Source: Dyella_B nitratireducens (GTDB taxonomy: Bacteria; Pseudomonadota; Gammaproteobacteria; Xanthomonadales; Rhodanobacteraceae). From it: a DNA stretch of 64,000 nt. Position numbers and translations under genes: made by a program. The stretch covers positions 3,224,001-3,288,000 of the forward strand of contig NZ_CP064032.1 of the NCBI RefSeq assembly GCF_049532905.1, read 5' to 3'. A model generated the notes under the pieces. That model saw only the letters and a list, made by a program, of their open reading frames with translations, did no database searches and was not told the origin of the DNA. Below are positions 33,215 through 41,816 of the stretch, in pieces. The first letter of the stretch is position 1. Each line of letters starts with the position of its first letter.

Positions 33215-34198
33215 CTACGCCGACACCGGCAACGGCTTCGGAAACCGAATCTCAGCCACGTAACGATTGCCGCCCTGCACATGCAGACTCAGCGGCCACC
33301 CAAAGCGTTCGCTGATGCGTTGCGCGATGGCGTATTCAAAACCACGTTGCCCAGGCGCCGGTGGATCCTGTTCACCACCGGCAGTGGCGCTGACGCTCAC
33401 CATGCCGGGCAACACCGTCACCTGCACCACACCCTGCCCCGTGTACTGGCTGGCGTGGCGAATCAACTGCCAACACAACACGGCGAACACGCGCGGCGAG
33501 CCGTGCAATGCAAACGTCGCCGGTTCCTCCAGGCGCAGCTCGATCGGATGACCGTGCAACATCTCGCGCGCGTTGGCGAGTTCATCGCGCAGCACGTCAT
33601 TCACTACGAAATCCTGCTCACCCTGGCCGTTGTCGGCTTCGCGCGCCAGGATCAGCAAGGCCTCGACCAGCGATTCCATTTCGCGCGTCGCGCGTCGAAT
33701 GCGCTGCACGGAGCGCTTGCCGAACTCGCTCAAACCCGCTTCGTCCGACAGCATGTCGGTGGACATCTTGATCACGGTAAGCGGACTGCGCAGTTCATGG
33801 CTGGCGTCGCGGGTGAAATTGCGCTCGCGTTCGTTGTAACCGGCGATGCGGCTGGCGAAGTTGTGGAAGCCGCGGGCAAGCGTAGCGATGTCGCTGTCAG
33901 TCTCGCGCAAGCGGTCGGACTGCAAAGCATCCAGGTCGGTCTGCCCTTCTTTCCAGTTGCCCACCCACCGCGCCAGTCTGGTGACCTGTCGCCAGCTGCG
34001 CTCGGTGGCCAGCCAGGTGAGCGCGCTGACGATCACGATCAGCAGCACCACGGCAAAGACGGGTGCCACGTTGTAATAACCCATCAGGCATACCACGACC
34101 ACGGCCACGAACTGCATGCTGAAAATCAGCAGCAGGTGGCGTTGAAAACCGCCGCGCACACGTTCTACGCGCGGCACTTGGGCACCCGTGGTGGTCAT
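33215..34198 (-). CDS. Sensor histidine kinase with degenerate ATP-binding domain
   Basis: Membrane protein of 327 residues: two adjacent helices (about 20-66) with almost no periplasmic loop, HAMP-like linker, HisKA with intact H134 (RDASHELRSPLTV), then a shortened HATPase region. The N-box reads LCWQLIRHASQYTG, lacking both Asn residues; no DxGxG motif is found (VSATAGGEQDPP instead), and the G2 region reads GFEYAIA in place of GxGLAIV. It probably cannot bind ATP in the usual way and may act as a phosphatase, scaffold or pseudokinase for the regulator 16 bases upstream. Start at 34198 follows relatives; an earlier codon at 34261 would overlap the regulator. Confidence 0.85.
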   Translation of the reverse strand: MTTTGAQVPRVERVRGGFQRHLLLIFSMQFVAVVVVCLMGYYNVAPVFAVVLLIVIVSALTWLATERSWRQVTRLARWVGNWKEGQTDLDALQSDRLRETDSDIATLARGFHNFASRIAGYNERERNFTRDASHELRSPLTVIKMSTDMLSDEAGLSEFGKRSVQRIRRATREMESLVEALLILAREADNGQGEQDFVVNDVLRDELANAREMLHGHPIELRLEEPATFALHGSPRVFAVLCWQLIRHASQYTGQGVVQVTVLPGMVSVSATAGGEQDPPAPGQRGFEYAIAQRISERFGWPLSLHVQGGNRYVAEIRFPKPLPVSA

Positions 34199-34214
34199 GT
34201 AAGTTGTTGGGCGG

Positions 34215-34946
34215 TTATGCGATGTGGCTGGCCGGAGTGGTCTCTGCTTCCAGGTCGGCAAGGCGGTAACCGGCCGAATGGATGGTATGCAGCAGGGGCC
34301 GATCGAACGGTTTGTCGATCACCCGACGCAGATTGTAAAGATGCGAGCGCAAGGTATCCGAATCAGGCAGCGTGTCGCCCCAGATTTCCCGTTCGATATC
34401 CCGCCGGCTCACCACGCGCGGCGATTCGCGCATCAGGATCGCCAGCAGCTTCAGGCCGATCGGGGAGACGGTCAGCTCCTGCCCGGCGCGGGTGAGCCGC
34501 AGGGTGGCCGTGTCCAGGGTCATGTCGCCGACGGTGAGCACTTCGCTGGACACCTGGCGGCGATCGCGGCGGATCAGGGCACGCAGGCGCGCCTCCAGCT
34601 CCCGCACCTCGAAGGGCTTCACCAGGTAGTCGTCCGCGCCGGCCTCCAGGCCTATCAGCTTGTCCTCCAGGGTGTCGCGGGCTGTCAGCATCAGCACGGG
34701 GGTGGATTTCTTGGCGTCGCCGCGCAGCTTGCGACAGACATCCAGGCCATCGATACCGGGCAGCATCAGGTCCAGCACCACCACGTCGTAACTGTTGGAC
34801 ACTGCCAAGTGCAGGCCGCTGACACCATCTTGTGCAAAATCAACAGAATAGCCACGGCGCTCGAGAAATTCGCCCACCATTTCCGCAATCTGACGGTTGT
34901 CTTCCACCAGCAGGATCAGCCCTGCATGCTCGTCACGTGAACTCAT
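34215..34946 (-). CDS. OmpR-family response regulator
   Basis: Protein of 243 residues: receiver (about 8-120; VEDN acidic pair, acceptor Asp in VVLDLMLPGIDG, LTARDT, KPFEVRELEARL) and OmpR-type winged helix (about 140-230). All phosphorylation residues are present, in contrast to the degenerate kinase that follows 16 bases later. The ATG at 34946 is preferred over 35012 because the product then begins like other receivers. A perfect palindrome lies 24 bases upstream and may be its autoregulatory site. Confidence 0.93.
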   Translation of the reverse strand: MSSRDEHAGLILLVEDNRQIAEMVGEFLERRGYSVDFAQDGVSGLHLAVSNSYDVVVLDLMLPGIDGLDVCRKLRGDAKKSTPVLMLTARDTLEDKLIGLEAGADDYLVKPFEVRELEARLRALIRRDRRQVSSEVLTVGDMTLDTATLRLTRAGQELTVSPIGLKLLAILMRESPRVVSRRDIEREIWGDTLPDSDTLRSHLYNLRRVIDKPFDRPLLHTIHSAGYRLADLEAETTPASHIA

Positions 34947-34970
34947 GGTCGCCTCGTCGCCTTGGGGAGT

Positions 34971-34986
34971 CTTCACATTTGTGAAG
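34971..34986. promoter_or_regulatory. Palindrome upstream of the response regulator
   Basis: CTTCACA-TT-TGTGAAG, a perfect seven-plus-seven palindrome just before the regulator start. OmpR-type regulators usually bind direct repeats, so it could equally be the site of another dimeric regulator. Confidence 0.4.
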
Positions 34987-35046
34987 GCTACCCTCCAGAG
35001 TGGTAAGGACAACGTGAATTTAAGCGGATGAAACCGTGTTGGCCTT

Positions 35047-35673
35047 CTATAACAACGACTTAAGTTCTGGCCAGACGTTATTCAGCACGAGCGGCTCGCC
35101 GTTGGCCACCGGGTGCAGGCCGTCCTCCTGCATCAGCGAGGGGTTCAAAGCCACGCCTTCCAGCAGGAACGGGACCAGGGCGGTGTGCTTGTCGCGGGCA
35201 AGATCCGCATACACGGCACGCAGACCATCGCGATACTGCGGCCCGTAGTTCACCGGCAGCTCGATGCCGAGCAGCAGCACCTTGGCGCCGGCATGCTGTG
35301 CCGCGTCGATCATCGCCGCGAGATTGCTGCGCAGGTCGGTCAATGGCAGGCCGCGGAGGCCGTCGTTGGCACCCAGCTCGATCACCACGATGCGCGGGTG
35401 GTATTGCGCCAGCAGCGCCGGCAACCGGTTGCGCCCGCTCACCGAGGTTTCGCCGCTGATGCTGGCATTGATCACCGCCCAGCCCGGCTCCATCTGCTTG
35501 AGACGTACTTCCAGCAGATGCACCCAGCCTGCTTCTACGGGAATGTTGTGCGCGGCGGACAAGGAGTCTCCGAGCACAAGCACGTTCTTCGCTGGCGCGG
35601 CCTGGGTGGACGCGGCCTGCACTGCACCGATACCGCAAACAAGCAGCAGCAACAAACATAGGAAACGACGCAT
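35047..35673 (-). CDS. tesA: Arylesterase / acyl-CoA thioesterase I (SGNH hydrolase)
   Basis: Periplasmic hydrolase of 208 residues. Signal peptide about 1-21, then the SGNH blocks: GDSLSAAHNI (nucleophile Ser), the Gly of INASISGETSVSG, the Asn of ELGANDGLRG, and DGLHP with the catalytic Asp and His. It acts on thioesters, lysophospholipids and aryl esters. Its start codon overlaps the start codon of the divergent ABC transporter gene by two bases (shared CATG), an arrangement related to tesA-ybbA in E. coli. Confidence 0.94.
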   Translation of the reverse strand: MRRFLCLLLLLVCGIGAVQAASTQAAPAKNVLVLGDSLSAAHNIPVEAGWVHLLEVRLKQMEPGWAVINASISGETSVSGRNRLPALLAQYHPRIVVIELGANDGLRGLPLTDLRSNLAAMIDAAQHAGAKVLLLGIELPVNYGPQYRDGLRAVYADLARDKHTALVPFLLEGVALNPSLMQEDGLHPVANGEPLVLNNVWPELKSLL

Positions 35674-36370
35674 GAGTGGTGGTTCTCGTCCGGTATTGGA
35701 AGTTCGCGATGTTAGCAAGTCGGTGAATGGTCCCGAGGGAAGGCTGGACATCCTCAGCAACGTGGCGATGCAGGTAAGCGCAGGCGAGAGCTTCGCCATC
35801 GTCGGTGCCTCCGGCTCCGGCAAAACCACCCTGCTCGGCTTGCTTGCCGGCCTGGACACGCCCACGCGTGGCAGCATTCAGCTCGATGGTTATGCGCTGG
35901 AACAGCTTGATGAAGAAGCGCGCGCGGATCTGCGCCGGCGCCTGGTTGGCTTCGTGTTCCAGTCGTTCCACTTATTGCCCGCACTCACTGCCGAGCAGAA
36001 CGTGATGTTGCCGCTGGAACTGGAAGGCCACGCCGATGCGCGCGAGCGCGCGCACGCTGCGCTGGATGCCGTCGAACTCGGCTCCCGGCGCAAACACTAT
36101 CCCGCACAGCTTTCCGGCGGCGAACAGCAACGCGTAGCGATTGCGCGCGCCTTCGTGCATAGCCCGCGCTTACTGTTTGCCGATGAGCCCACGGGCAACC
36201 TGGATCGACGTACCGGGCGGCACGTCTGCGATCTGTTGTTCGCACTGAATCGCGACCATCACACCACGCTGATCCTGGTCACGCACGACATGCAGCTGGC
36301 CGAACGTTGCATGCGTCGCGCGGAATTGCAGGAAGGGCGGCTGGTGCCGATGGGAGAGCCATCCGCATGA
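35672..36370 (+). CDS. ybbA: ABC transporter ATP-binding protein, YbbA type
   Basis: ATPase of 232 residues of the LolD/MacB-like group. Walker A GASGSGKTT (about 46-54), Q-loop FVFQSFHLLP, signature LSGGEQQRVAIARA, Walker B LLFADEPTGNLD and switch His in LVTHD are intact. AGGA lies eight bases before the ATG. It overlaps the downstream permease by ATGA. The pair resembles E. coli YbbA-YbbP, whose substrate is not established; a role with the adjacent TesA at the envelope is plausible. Confidence 0.94.
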   Translation: MSGGSRPVLEVRDVSKSVNGPEGRLDILSNVAMQVSAGESFAIVGASGSGKTTLLGLLAGLDTPTRGSIQLDGYALEQLDEEARADLRRRLVGFVFQSFHLLPALTAEQNVMLPLELEGHADARERAHAALDAVELGSRRKHYPAQLSGGEQQRVAIARAFVHSPRLLFADEPTGNLDRRTGRHVCDLLFALNRDHHTTLILVTHDMQLAERCMRRAELQEGRLVPMGEPSA

Positions 36371-38850
36371 AAATCCTGCTGCTCGCCTTGCGCAGCTTGC
36401 GTCGCGAATGGCATCTGCCGGAGTTGCGCACGCTGGCTGCATCCCTTGTGCTTGCCGTGGTGGCGCTGGGCGTGGTGGCGACGCTCAGCACGCGCATGGA
36501 ACGTGGGGTACTTGCCAGCGCGGCCGAATTGATCGGCGGCGATCTGGGTGTTTCGGCACCGGAAAACATTCCGGGCAAATTCTCGGTCGCCGGCCATCAG
36601 CGCGGTTTGTCCCTCACCAACACAGCGAGTTTTCCCACGGTCGCGTTCGCGCAGCAGCAGAGCCAATTGCTGGATGTACTTGCCGCCGACAGCGCCTATC
36701 CGTTGCGCGGTACTTTGTTAATCGCAGATGCCAACGGAAAGCAGGCGACCAGCCACGGCCCGGCGGCCGGCACCGTCTACCTCGATCATCGCGCGCTGGT
36801 GGGGCTGAATCGACGCGTCGGTGACAGCGTGCAGCTGGGTGGCCGCGATCTGCGCATTGCGGGCGAGCTGATCCAGCAGCCGGATGGCGGCGAATTGGTA
36901 GCCATGGCGCCGCGCGCGCTGATGAACATCAACGATGCGCAACAGGCTGGCTTGCTCGGTGTCGGCAGCCGCGCGCGACACACCGTGTTGCTGGCCGGCG
37001 AACCAGCCGCCGTACAGAGTTGGCGCACGTGGGCGCAATCGACCACCCTGCCGCAGGGTGGTGAACTCATTACACCGGAGCAGACGCAAGAACGCATGCG
37101 CAATGCGTTTGATCGTGCCGGTGCCTTTTTGCGCCTGACAGCTTTGCTGTCGGCACTGCTTTCGGGCGTGGCGATTGCACTGGCTTCGCAGCGTTATGCG
37201 CGACGCAAGACCAGTGAAGTGTCATTGCTGCGTGCACTCGGCACGTCGCGTGCGCGTGTGTTTACGTTGCTGCTCGGCACGATGGGTGGGCTGGCGCTAC
37301 CGGCAGCGTTACTCGGCGTACTGCTGGCGTTGGTGCTGGCACAAGGTGCATGGATGTTCGCCAGCCAATTGTTTTCGGGTGTACCGACAGAACTGCCGAT
37401 TTTGCCGGCCCTGGCTGCTGCCGGCATGGGCATCGCCGTACTGGTGGGATTTGCGTTGCCGCCACTTGTACGGCTGGCCGATGTACCGCCGGTCGCCGTC
37501 TTTCGCGCGAGCATGGCGCGACGCATTCGCCGCTTCGATGTGCTGTACCTGATCCCTGCCGTGGTGGCGCTGGCGTTGATCTGGAATCTCAGCGGTTCCG
37601 CCAAACTTGCCGGGATTCTTGCCGTAAGCCTGCTGGGCGTTGCCGTGGTGGCCGCGTTGCTTGCCGCCTTGTTGTTATGGGTAACACGACGCATCACACC
37701 GGGTGGCCACCCCGCGCTGCGGCTTGGCATGGCGGCGCTGGCACGCCGACGTGGCTTGAGCATCGTGCAGGCGACCGCATTGAGCATGGGCCTTACCGCC
37801 TTGTTGCTGCTGGCCGTGGTGGCGCCCGCGTTACTGGATGGCTGGCGCAAGGAATTGCCTGGCGATACGCCGAATTGGTTCGTGCTCAACCTGCAGGACG
37901 ATCAGCGCAATGATTTCAACCAGGCGCTCGATCGCATCGGCGCCAACCAGCTCAACATGATGCCGCTGGCCGTCGGCAAACTCACTGCCATCAATGGACA
38001 TCCGATCGACTCGCTGACCTTCAAAGACGAGCGTGCAAAGGAATGGAGCGATCGACAGTTGCGCCTGTCATGGTCCAACGATTTGCCGCCGTCGAACACC
38101 GTGATCGCCGGCCATTGGTTCGATCCACATCCGACGCAAGCCGAAGTGTCGGTGGATACGATGTGGCGCGACATGTACGCACTCAAACTTGGTGACATCA
38201 TGCGCTTCGATGTCGGTGAAGGTCAGGTCGACGCAAAGATCACCAGCTTCCGCCATGTGGATTGGACATCGTTCCGGGTGAACTTCTTCCTGCTCATGGA
38301 TCCCACGCATGCAAACACGCTCCCACACACTTGGCTAGCCAGTTTTTATCTTCCGCGCGGCCATGCCGAAGCGCTGGCCACACTGTCGCGCAACTATTCA
38401 AACCTGAGCCTGGTAGACGTGGACGCGCTGCTCGACCGCGTGCGCGAGATCGTGCAGCGCGTAACCAGCGCAGTGCGCTGGGTGCTCGGCTTCAGCCTGC
38501 TGGCCGGCGCCTTGGTGCTGGCCGCCGCATTGGCGACGAGCGGGCAGGAACGCCGCCATGAGGCAGCCTTGCTGCGTACCCTCGGTGCACGGCGCGGCCT
38601 GCTACGCATTGCTGCCGCATGCGAGTTCGCCCTGCTCGGCCTGATCGCGGGCATCACGGCGGCGCTGGGTTCCATGGTCGGCGGATGGTGGCTGGGGCGC
38701 AGCGTGTTCCACATCAAGGATTTCATGCCGCAGCCTTTGCCGCTGATCCTGGCGGCGCTTGCCGCGGCCTTCGTGGTGATGTTGCTTGGGTTGGCTGGTA
38801 CGCGAAAAGTGACGCATACGCCGCCGATGCGGTTGTTGCGTGCTGAATGA
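36367..38850 (+). CDS. ybbP: ABC transporter permease, YbbP type (FtsX-like)
   Basis: Large membrane protein of 827 residues with two FtsX/MacB-type permease modules. One helix near the N-terminus (about 20-42), a periplasmic domain (about 45-240), three helices (about 255-365), further helices (about 395-500), a second periplasmic region (about 510-700) and the final three helices (about 715-815). Mechanotransmission rather than substrate passage is typical of this class. ATG 36367 overlaps the ATPase stop. Confidence 0.93.
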   Translation: MKILLLALRSLRREWHLPELRTLAASLVLAVVALGVVATLSTRMERGVLASAAELIGGDLGVSAPENIPGKFSVAGHQRGLSLTNTASFPTVAFAQQQSQLLDVLAADSAYPLRGTLLIADANGKQATSHGPAAGTVYLDHRALVGLNRRVGDSVQLGGRDLRIAGELIQQPDGGELVAMAPRALMNINDAQQAGLLGVGSRARHTVLLAGEPAAVQSWRTWAQSTTLPQGGELITPEQTQERMRNAFDRAGAFLRLTALLSALLSGVAIALASQRYARRKTSEVSLLRALGTSRARVFTLLLGTMGGLALPAALLGVLLALVLAQGAWMFASQLFSGVPTELPILPALAAAGMGIAVLVGFALPPLVRLADVPPVAVFRASMARRIRRFDVLYLIPAVVALALIWNLSGSAKLAGILAVSLLGVAVVAALLAALLLWVTRRITPGGHPALRLGMAALARRRGLSIVQATALSMGLTALLLLAVVAPALLDGWRKELPGDTPNWFVLNLQDDQRNDFNQALDRIGANQLNMMPLAVGKLTAINGHPIDSLTFKDERAKEWSDRQLRLSWSNDLPPSNTVIAGHWFDPHPTQAEVSVDTMWRDMYALKLGDIMRFDVGEGQVDAKITSFRHVDWTSFRVNFFLLMDPTHANTLPHTWLASFYLPRGHAEALATLSRNYSNLSLVDVDALLDRVREIVQRVTSAVRWVLGFSLLAGALVLAAALATSGQERRHEAALLRTLGARRGLLRIAAACEFALLGLIAGITAALGSMVGGWWLGRSVFHIKDFMPQPLPLILAALAAAFVVMLLGLAGTRKVTHTPPMRLLRAE

Positions 38851-38853
38851 CCT

Positions 38854-38929
38854 GTAGGTTGGGGTGCAAACCCCAACATCGGGGGTGCATGGCACATGGA
38901 GGAATGTTGGGGTTTGCACCCCAACCTAC
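38854..38929. repeat. REP pair (BIME), copy 4
   Basis: Both arms perfect: GTAG, GTTGGGGT-GCAA-ACCCCAAC, a 28-base spacer, then the inverse ending CTAC. It lies between ybbP and the glutathione transferase. Confidence 0.93.
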
Positions 38930-38982
38930 GGGAAGAATACGTGTGCGATAGGATGCGGATTCTCCCCCAGCCAGGACCGCGC

Positions 38983-39612
38983 ATGTACACCCTCTACTAC
39001 TCCCCCGGCACCGCAAGCATGGTCGTGCATCTGGCGCTGCTCGAAATCGGTGCGCCTTATCAACTGAAGTCGGTGGACATCGAGAAGCAGGAGCAATTCA
39101 CCGATGAGTACCTGAAGCTCAATCCGGGCGGCAAGGTGCCTACGCTGATCATCGATGGTCGCGCGGTGTACGAATCGGGAGCCTTGCTGATGATCCTGGC
39201 CGAGCGTCATCCGGAAGCAAAACTGATTCCGCCACTTGGTACGCCGGAACGCGATACATGGTTACAGTGGACGGTGTTCCTCAGCAATGCGCTGATGTCG
39301 ACGTATCGGTTCTGGTTCTATCCGCAGGAGCTTGGTTATCAGGCATTGCCGCCGGATATCCGCGCCGCCGTGCAACGCAAGATCGAGGGCATCTGGGATC
39401 GCCTGGAAGCGCATCTCTCTGCGCATGGGCCGTATATGCTCGGCGCCGACTTCTCCGGCGTGGATTTAATGCTCACCATGCTGATGCGATGGTCGCGCAA
39501 CATGCCGCGTCCGGCGACGGAGTGGCCTGCGCTGAAGCGATTGGCCGATCTGGTGCGTGCACGCCCGAGTTGGAAGAAGTTGTATGAGTTGGAAGGGTTG
39601 ACGGAGTGGTAA
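38983..39612 (+). CDS. Glutathione S-transferase family protein
   Basis: Soluble protein of 209 residues: N-terminal thioredoxin-fold domain (about 1-78; YYSPGTASMVVHLALLEIG, with NPGGKVPTLIIDGRAVYESGALL carrying the cis-Pro and the Glu-Ser that bind glutathione) and an all-helical C-terminal domain with SGVDLMLTMLMRW as N-capping motif. AGGA precedes the ATG at 38983; the frame continues upstream into the REP element, which is not coding. Its substrate is unknown. Confidence 0.9.
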   Translation: MYTLYYSPGTASMVVHLALLEIGAPYQLKSVDIEKQEQFTDEYLKLNPGGKVPTLIIDGRAVYESGALLMILAERHPEAKLIPPLGTPERDTWLQWTVFLSNALMSTYRFWFYPQELGYQALPPDIRAAVQRKIEGIWDRLEAHLSAHGPYMLGADFSGVDLMLTMLMRWSRNMPRPATEWPALKRLADLVRARPSWKKLYELEGLTEW

Positions 39613-39653
39613 ATCGTCTTTCTTTATCTTCCATTTGAAACCTGATTTTACCC

Positions 39654-39685
39654 GCCGTCATTCCCGCGAAAGTGGGAATGTCGGC
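39654..39685. repeat. Dispersed palindrome, CATTCCCGC type, second copy
   Basis: Stem GCCGTCATTCCCGC / GTGGGAATGTCGGC with GAAA loop, one mismatch and one wobble. It lies 44 bases before the anion-transporter start. Confidence 0.75.
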
Positions 39686-39728
39686 ACTGCTGGAAGTCCC
39701 TTCAAAATCACACATCGCGCGATTGACG

Positions 39729-40862
39729 ATGCATTCAAAGACCTCCACCACCCACATCTGGCTCAATCGCCTCAAGCACGAGTTCCTGCTGGTGCTCTTC
39801 ACGGTGCTCACGGTGATACTGGCCTGCGTCGACCCGCAACCCTGGCCGCGCTACCAGAGCTGGCTGCAACTGCCGACGCTATGCGGATTGCTTGGATTGA
39901 TGATTGCCATCCAGGGCATTCGAGACAGCGGATTGGTGCAGCGTATCGCCGGCATGCTGGTGGCGCGCATGCACTCGCTGCGCGGTGTGGGCCTGTTGCT
40001 GGTAAGCATGACGGCGGTGCTGTCGATGGTGTTGACCAATGACGTCAGCCTGTTCCTGATGGTGCCGCTCACGCTTGCCATCGGCAGCCTGTCCAATCTG
40101 CCGGTGCTGCGCATGGCCGTGCTGGAAGCGCTGGCGGTCAATGCCGGCTCGACGCTCAGCCCGATCGGCAATCCGCAGAACCTGCTGATCTGGCAACACG
40201 CGCAGATCCCGTTTTTTCAATTCGTTGCTCACCTGCTGCCTACGGCAGCGGTGATGTTTGTGCTGGTCGCGGCAGTCACCTGGTTCTGGCTGCCGAAGGA
40301 ACGTGTGGCACTGCAGGCCAACAAGCTCGACGGCCACGCGGTATCCGCATCCCTGGCCCTGCTGTCCATCGTCGCACTCACGATGATGGTACTGATGATG
40401 CAAAGCGGCCACGCACCGCTTGGCGCCTTGCTATTGGTCGTTCCGTTTGCGCTGTTTTCCTGGCGCACGCTTGCCTGCATCGACTGGTTGCTGATGGCGA
40501 CCTTCGCCATGATTTTTCTCGGCCTGGGCCATTTCGCCGCGCTGCCTGTCGTGGATCACATGCTCGGCAAGATCGATTTCAACCAGCCGCTGGCGCTTTA
40601 CCTCAGCGGCATCATCAGCTCGCAGCTGATCAGCAACGTGCCGGCTACGGTGTTGCTGCTGAATCACGCGCAAGATGCGATGGCATTGGCCGTCGCGGTA
40701 AACGTAGGCGGCTTCGGCATCGTCATTGGTTCGCTGGCGAATTTGATCGCCTTGCGCTTAGCAAAACAGCCGCATGGCATGCGGCTGTTTCATGAGGTCT
40801 CAGTGCCCTTCCTGCTGGTCTGCGCAGCACTGATTTATCTGGTGATGCATTTGCTGGCTTGA
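39729..40862 (+). CDS. SLC13/ArsB-type anion transporter
   Basis: Inner-membrane permease of 377 residues with about ten helices. SPIGNPQNLLIW and the mirrored NVPATVLLLNHA near residue 300 are the paired re-entrant-loop motifs of the ion-transporter superfamily that includes citrate/dicarboxylate carriers, ArsB and NhaD. Substrate cannot be fixed from sequence. The ATG at 39729 gives a normal N-terminus but has a poor ribosome-binding site; an in-frame GTG at 39672 lies in the palindrome and is less likely. Confidence 0.82.
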   Translation: MHSKTSTTHIWLNRLKHEFLLVLFTVLTVILACVDPQPWPRYQSWLQLPTLCGLLGLMIAIQGIRDSGLVQRIAGMLVARMHSLRGVGLLLVSMTAVLSMVLTNDVSLFLMVPLTLAIGSLSNLPVLRMAVLEALAVNAGSTLSPIGNPQNLLIWQHAQIPFFQFVAHLLPTAAVMFVLVAAVTWFWLPKERVALQANKLDGHAVSASLALLSIVALTMMVLMMQSGHAPLGALLLVVPFALFSWRTLACIDWLLMATFAMIFLGLGHFAALPVVDHMLGKIDFNQPLALYLSGIISSQLISNVPATVLLLNHAQDAMALAVAVNVGGFGIVIGSLANLIALRLAKQPHGMRLFHEVSVPFLLVCAALIYLVMHLLA

Positions 40863-40865
40863 GTC

Positions 40866-40951
40866 GTAGGTTGGGTTAGCGCAGCGTAACCCAACCATAC
40901 TGACCGCTTCGGCGGAACTTTGTTGGGTTACGCTGCGCTAACCCAACCTAC
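40866..40951. repeat. Variant REP pair (GGGTTAGCGCAGCGTAACCC type)
   Basis: Same layout as the other REP pairs (GTAGGTTGGG foot and inverted partner ending CCCAACCTAC), but the stem is longer: GTTGGGTTA / TAACCCAAC around GCGCAGCG. The arms are separated by about 22 bases with an internal small stem. Confidence 0.88.
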
Positions 40952-40968
40952 GCGCTTGCAGGCGTGAA

Positions 40969-41733
40969 TCAATCGTCGTGCGGCACGCTGACCTTGCCAG
41001 CGATATCCGTATGCGTGACATCACCGCTTCCCCTCGCCCCCACGGTGAAGTCGCCATGTACATCCTTCACCACCAGGTCGCCGGAACCGATCGTGCTCAC
41101 GTAGACGCTGCCGCCCACGTGTTCCAGGGTGACATCGCCGGAACCCACATTGCCGACGTTCACGCCCTCACGCACGTTGTTCGCCTTGACATCGCCCGAA
41201 CCGACCGAGCCGACCTTCAGGCTGCCGATATCGGAAAGCTCGACGTCACCCGAGCCGCTGGTGACCGACACTTCGCCGGCAATATGGTCGATATGCAAAT
41301 CACCTGAACCCGTGTGTGCATCGAGTTGGTCCAATCCGCCCACGTAGACGTCGCCGGAACCGGAGTTGATGCTCACGGGCACGTTGGAAGGGAGCTGCGC
41401 CTGCAGGTCCAAATAGGCGTAGGAATCACCGAAAATGCCGACGTTGAACGAATGATTGGCGCCAACATCCACGATGAGCTGGTCCCCTTCGCGATGCGAG
41501 GTCACCTGCATATTGTCCAAGGCGGACTGCGAAGACGCACAGGCACGGCCGTTGAGCTGAAATCCACCGGCGCCATGGTTGCCGACCAGGTGCAGGTCAT
41601 AACTGTGCAGTTCGATCTGCACGCGGCGCACGCCGGCCAGATCGTCGTGCAGGTTGCGGGGAGCGCTGTAGCGGCAGTCCGCGGCGGTGGCGGCCAGTGG
41701 CAGCAAGGCAAGTAGGGCGAGCAGATAACGCAT
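40969..41733 (-). CDS. Exported beta-repeat protein (DUF4097/DUF2807 type)
   Basis: Protein of 254 residues with a signal peptide (about 1-18) and a repetitive second half: seven copies of a unit of about 19 residues beginning GSGDV or GSGDL (from about residue 125 to the end), for example GSGDVELSDIGSLKVGSV. Such repeats form a right-handed beta-solenoid, as in the putative adhesin-head domains of DUF4097/DUF2807. Two Cys residues in the N-terminal part may form a disulfide. Function is unknown; it is probably periplasmic or surface-located. It lies 84 bases beyond mazG on the same strand. Confidence 0.85.
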   Translation of the reverse strand: MRYLLALLALLPLAATAADCRYSAPRNLHDDLAGVRRVQIELHSYDLHLVGNHGAGGFQLNGRACASSQSALDNMQVTSHREGDQLIVDVGANHSFNVGIFGDSYAYLDLQAQLPSNVPVSINSGSGDVYVGGLDQLDAHTGSGDLHIDHIAGEVSVTSGSGDVELSDIGSLKVGSVGSGDVKANNVREGVNVGNVGSGDVTLEHVGGSVYVSTIGSGDLVVKDVHGDFTVGARGSGDVTHTDIAGKVSVPHDD

Positions 41734-41816
41734 ACGAAATCTCCGGCTGTGTTCGAATGTTTCAGATGCGCGACGGGGACAAAAGGTTGAATGCCTCGTC
41801 AGGGCATGGATAAACG

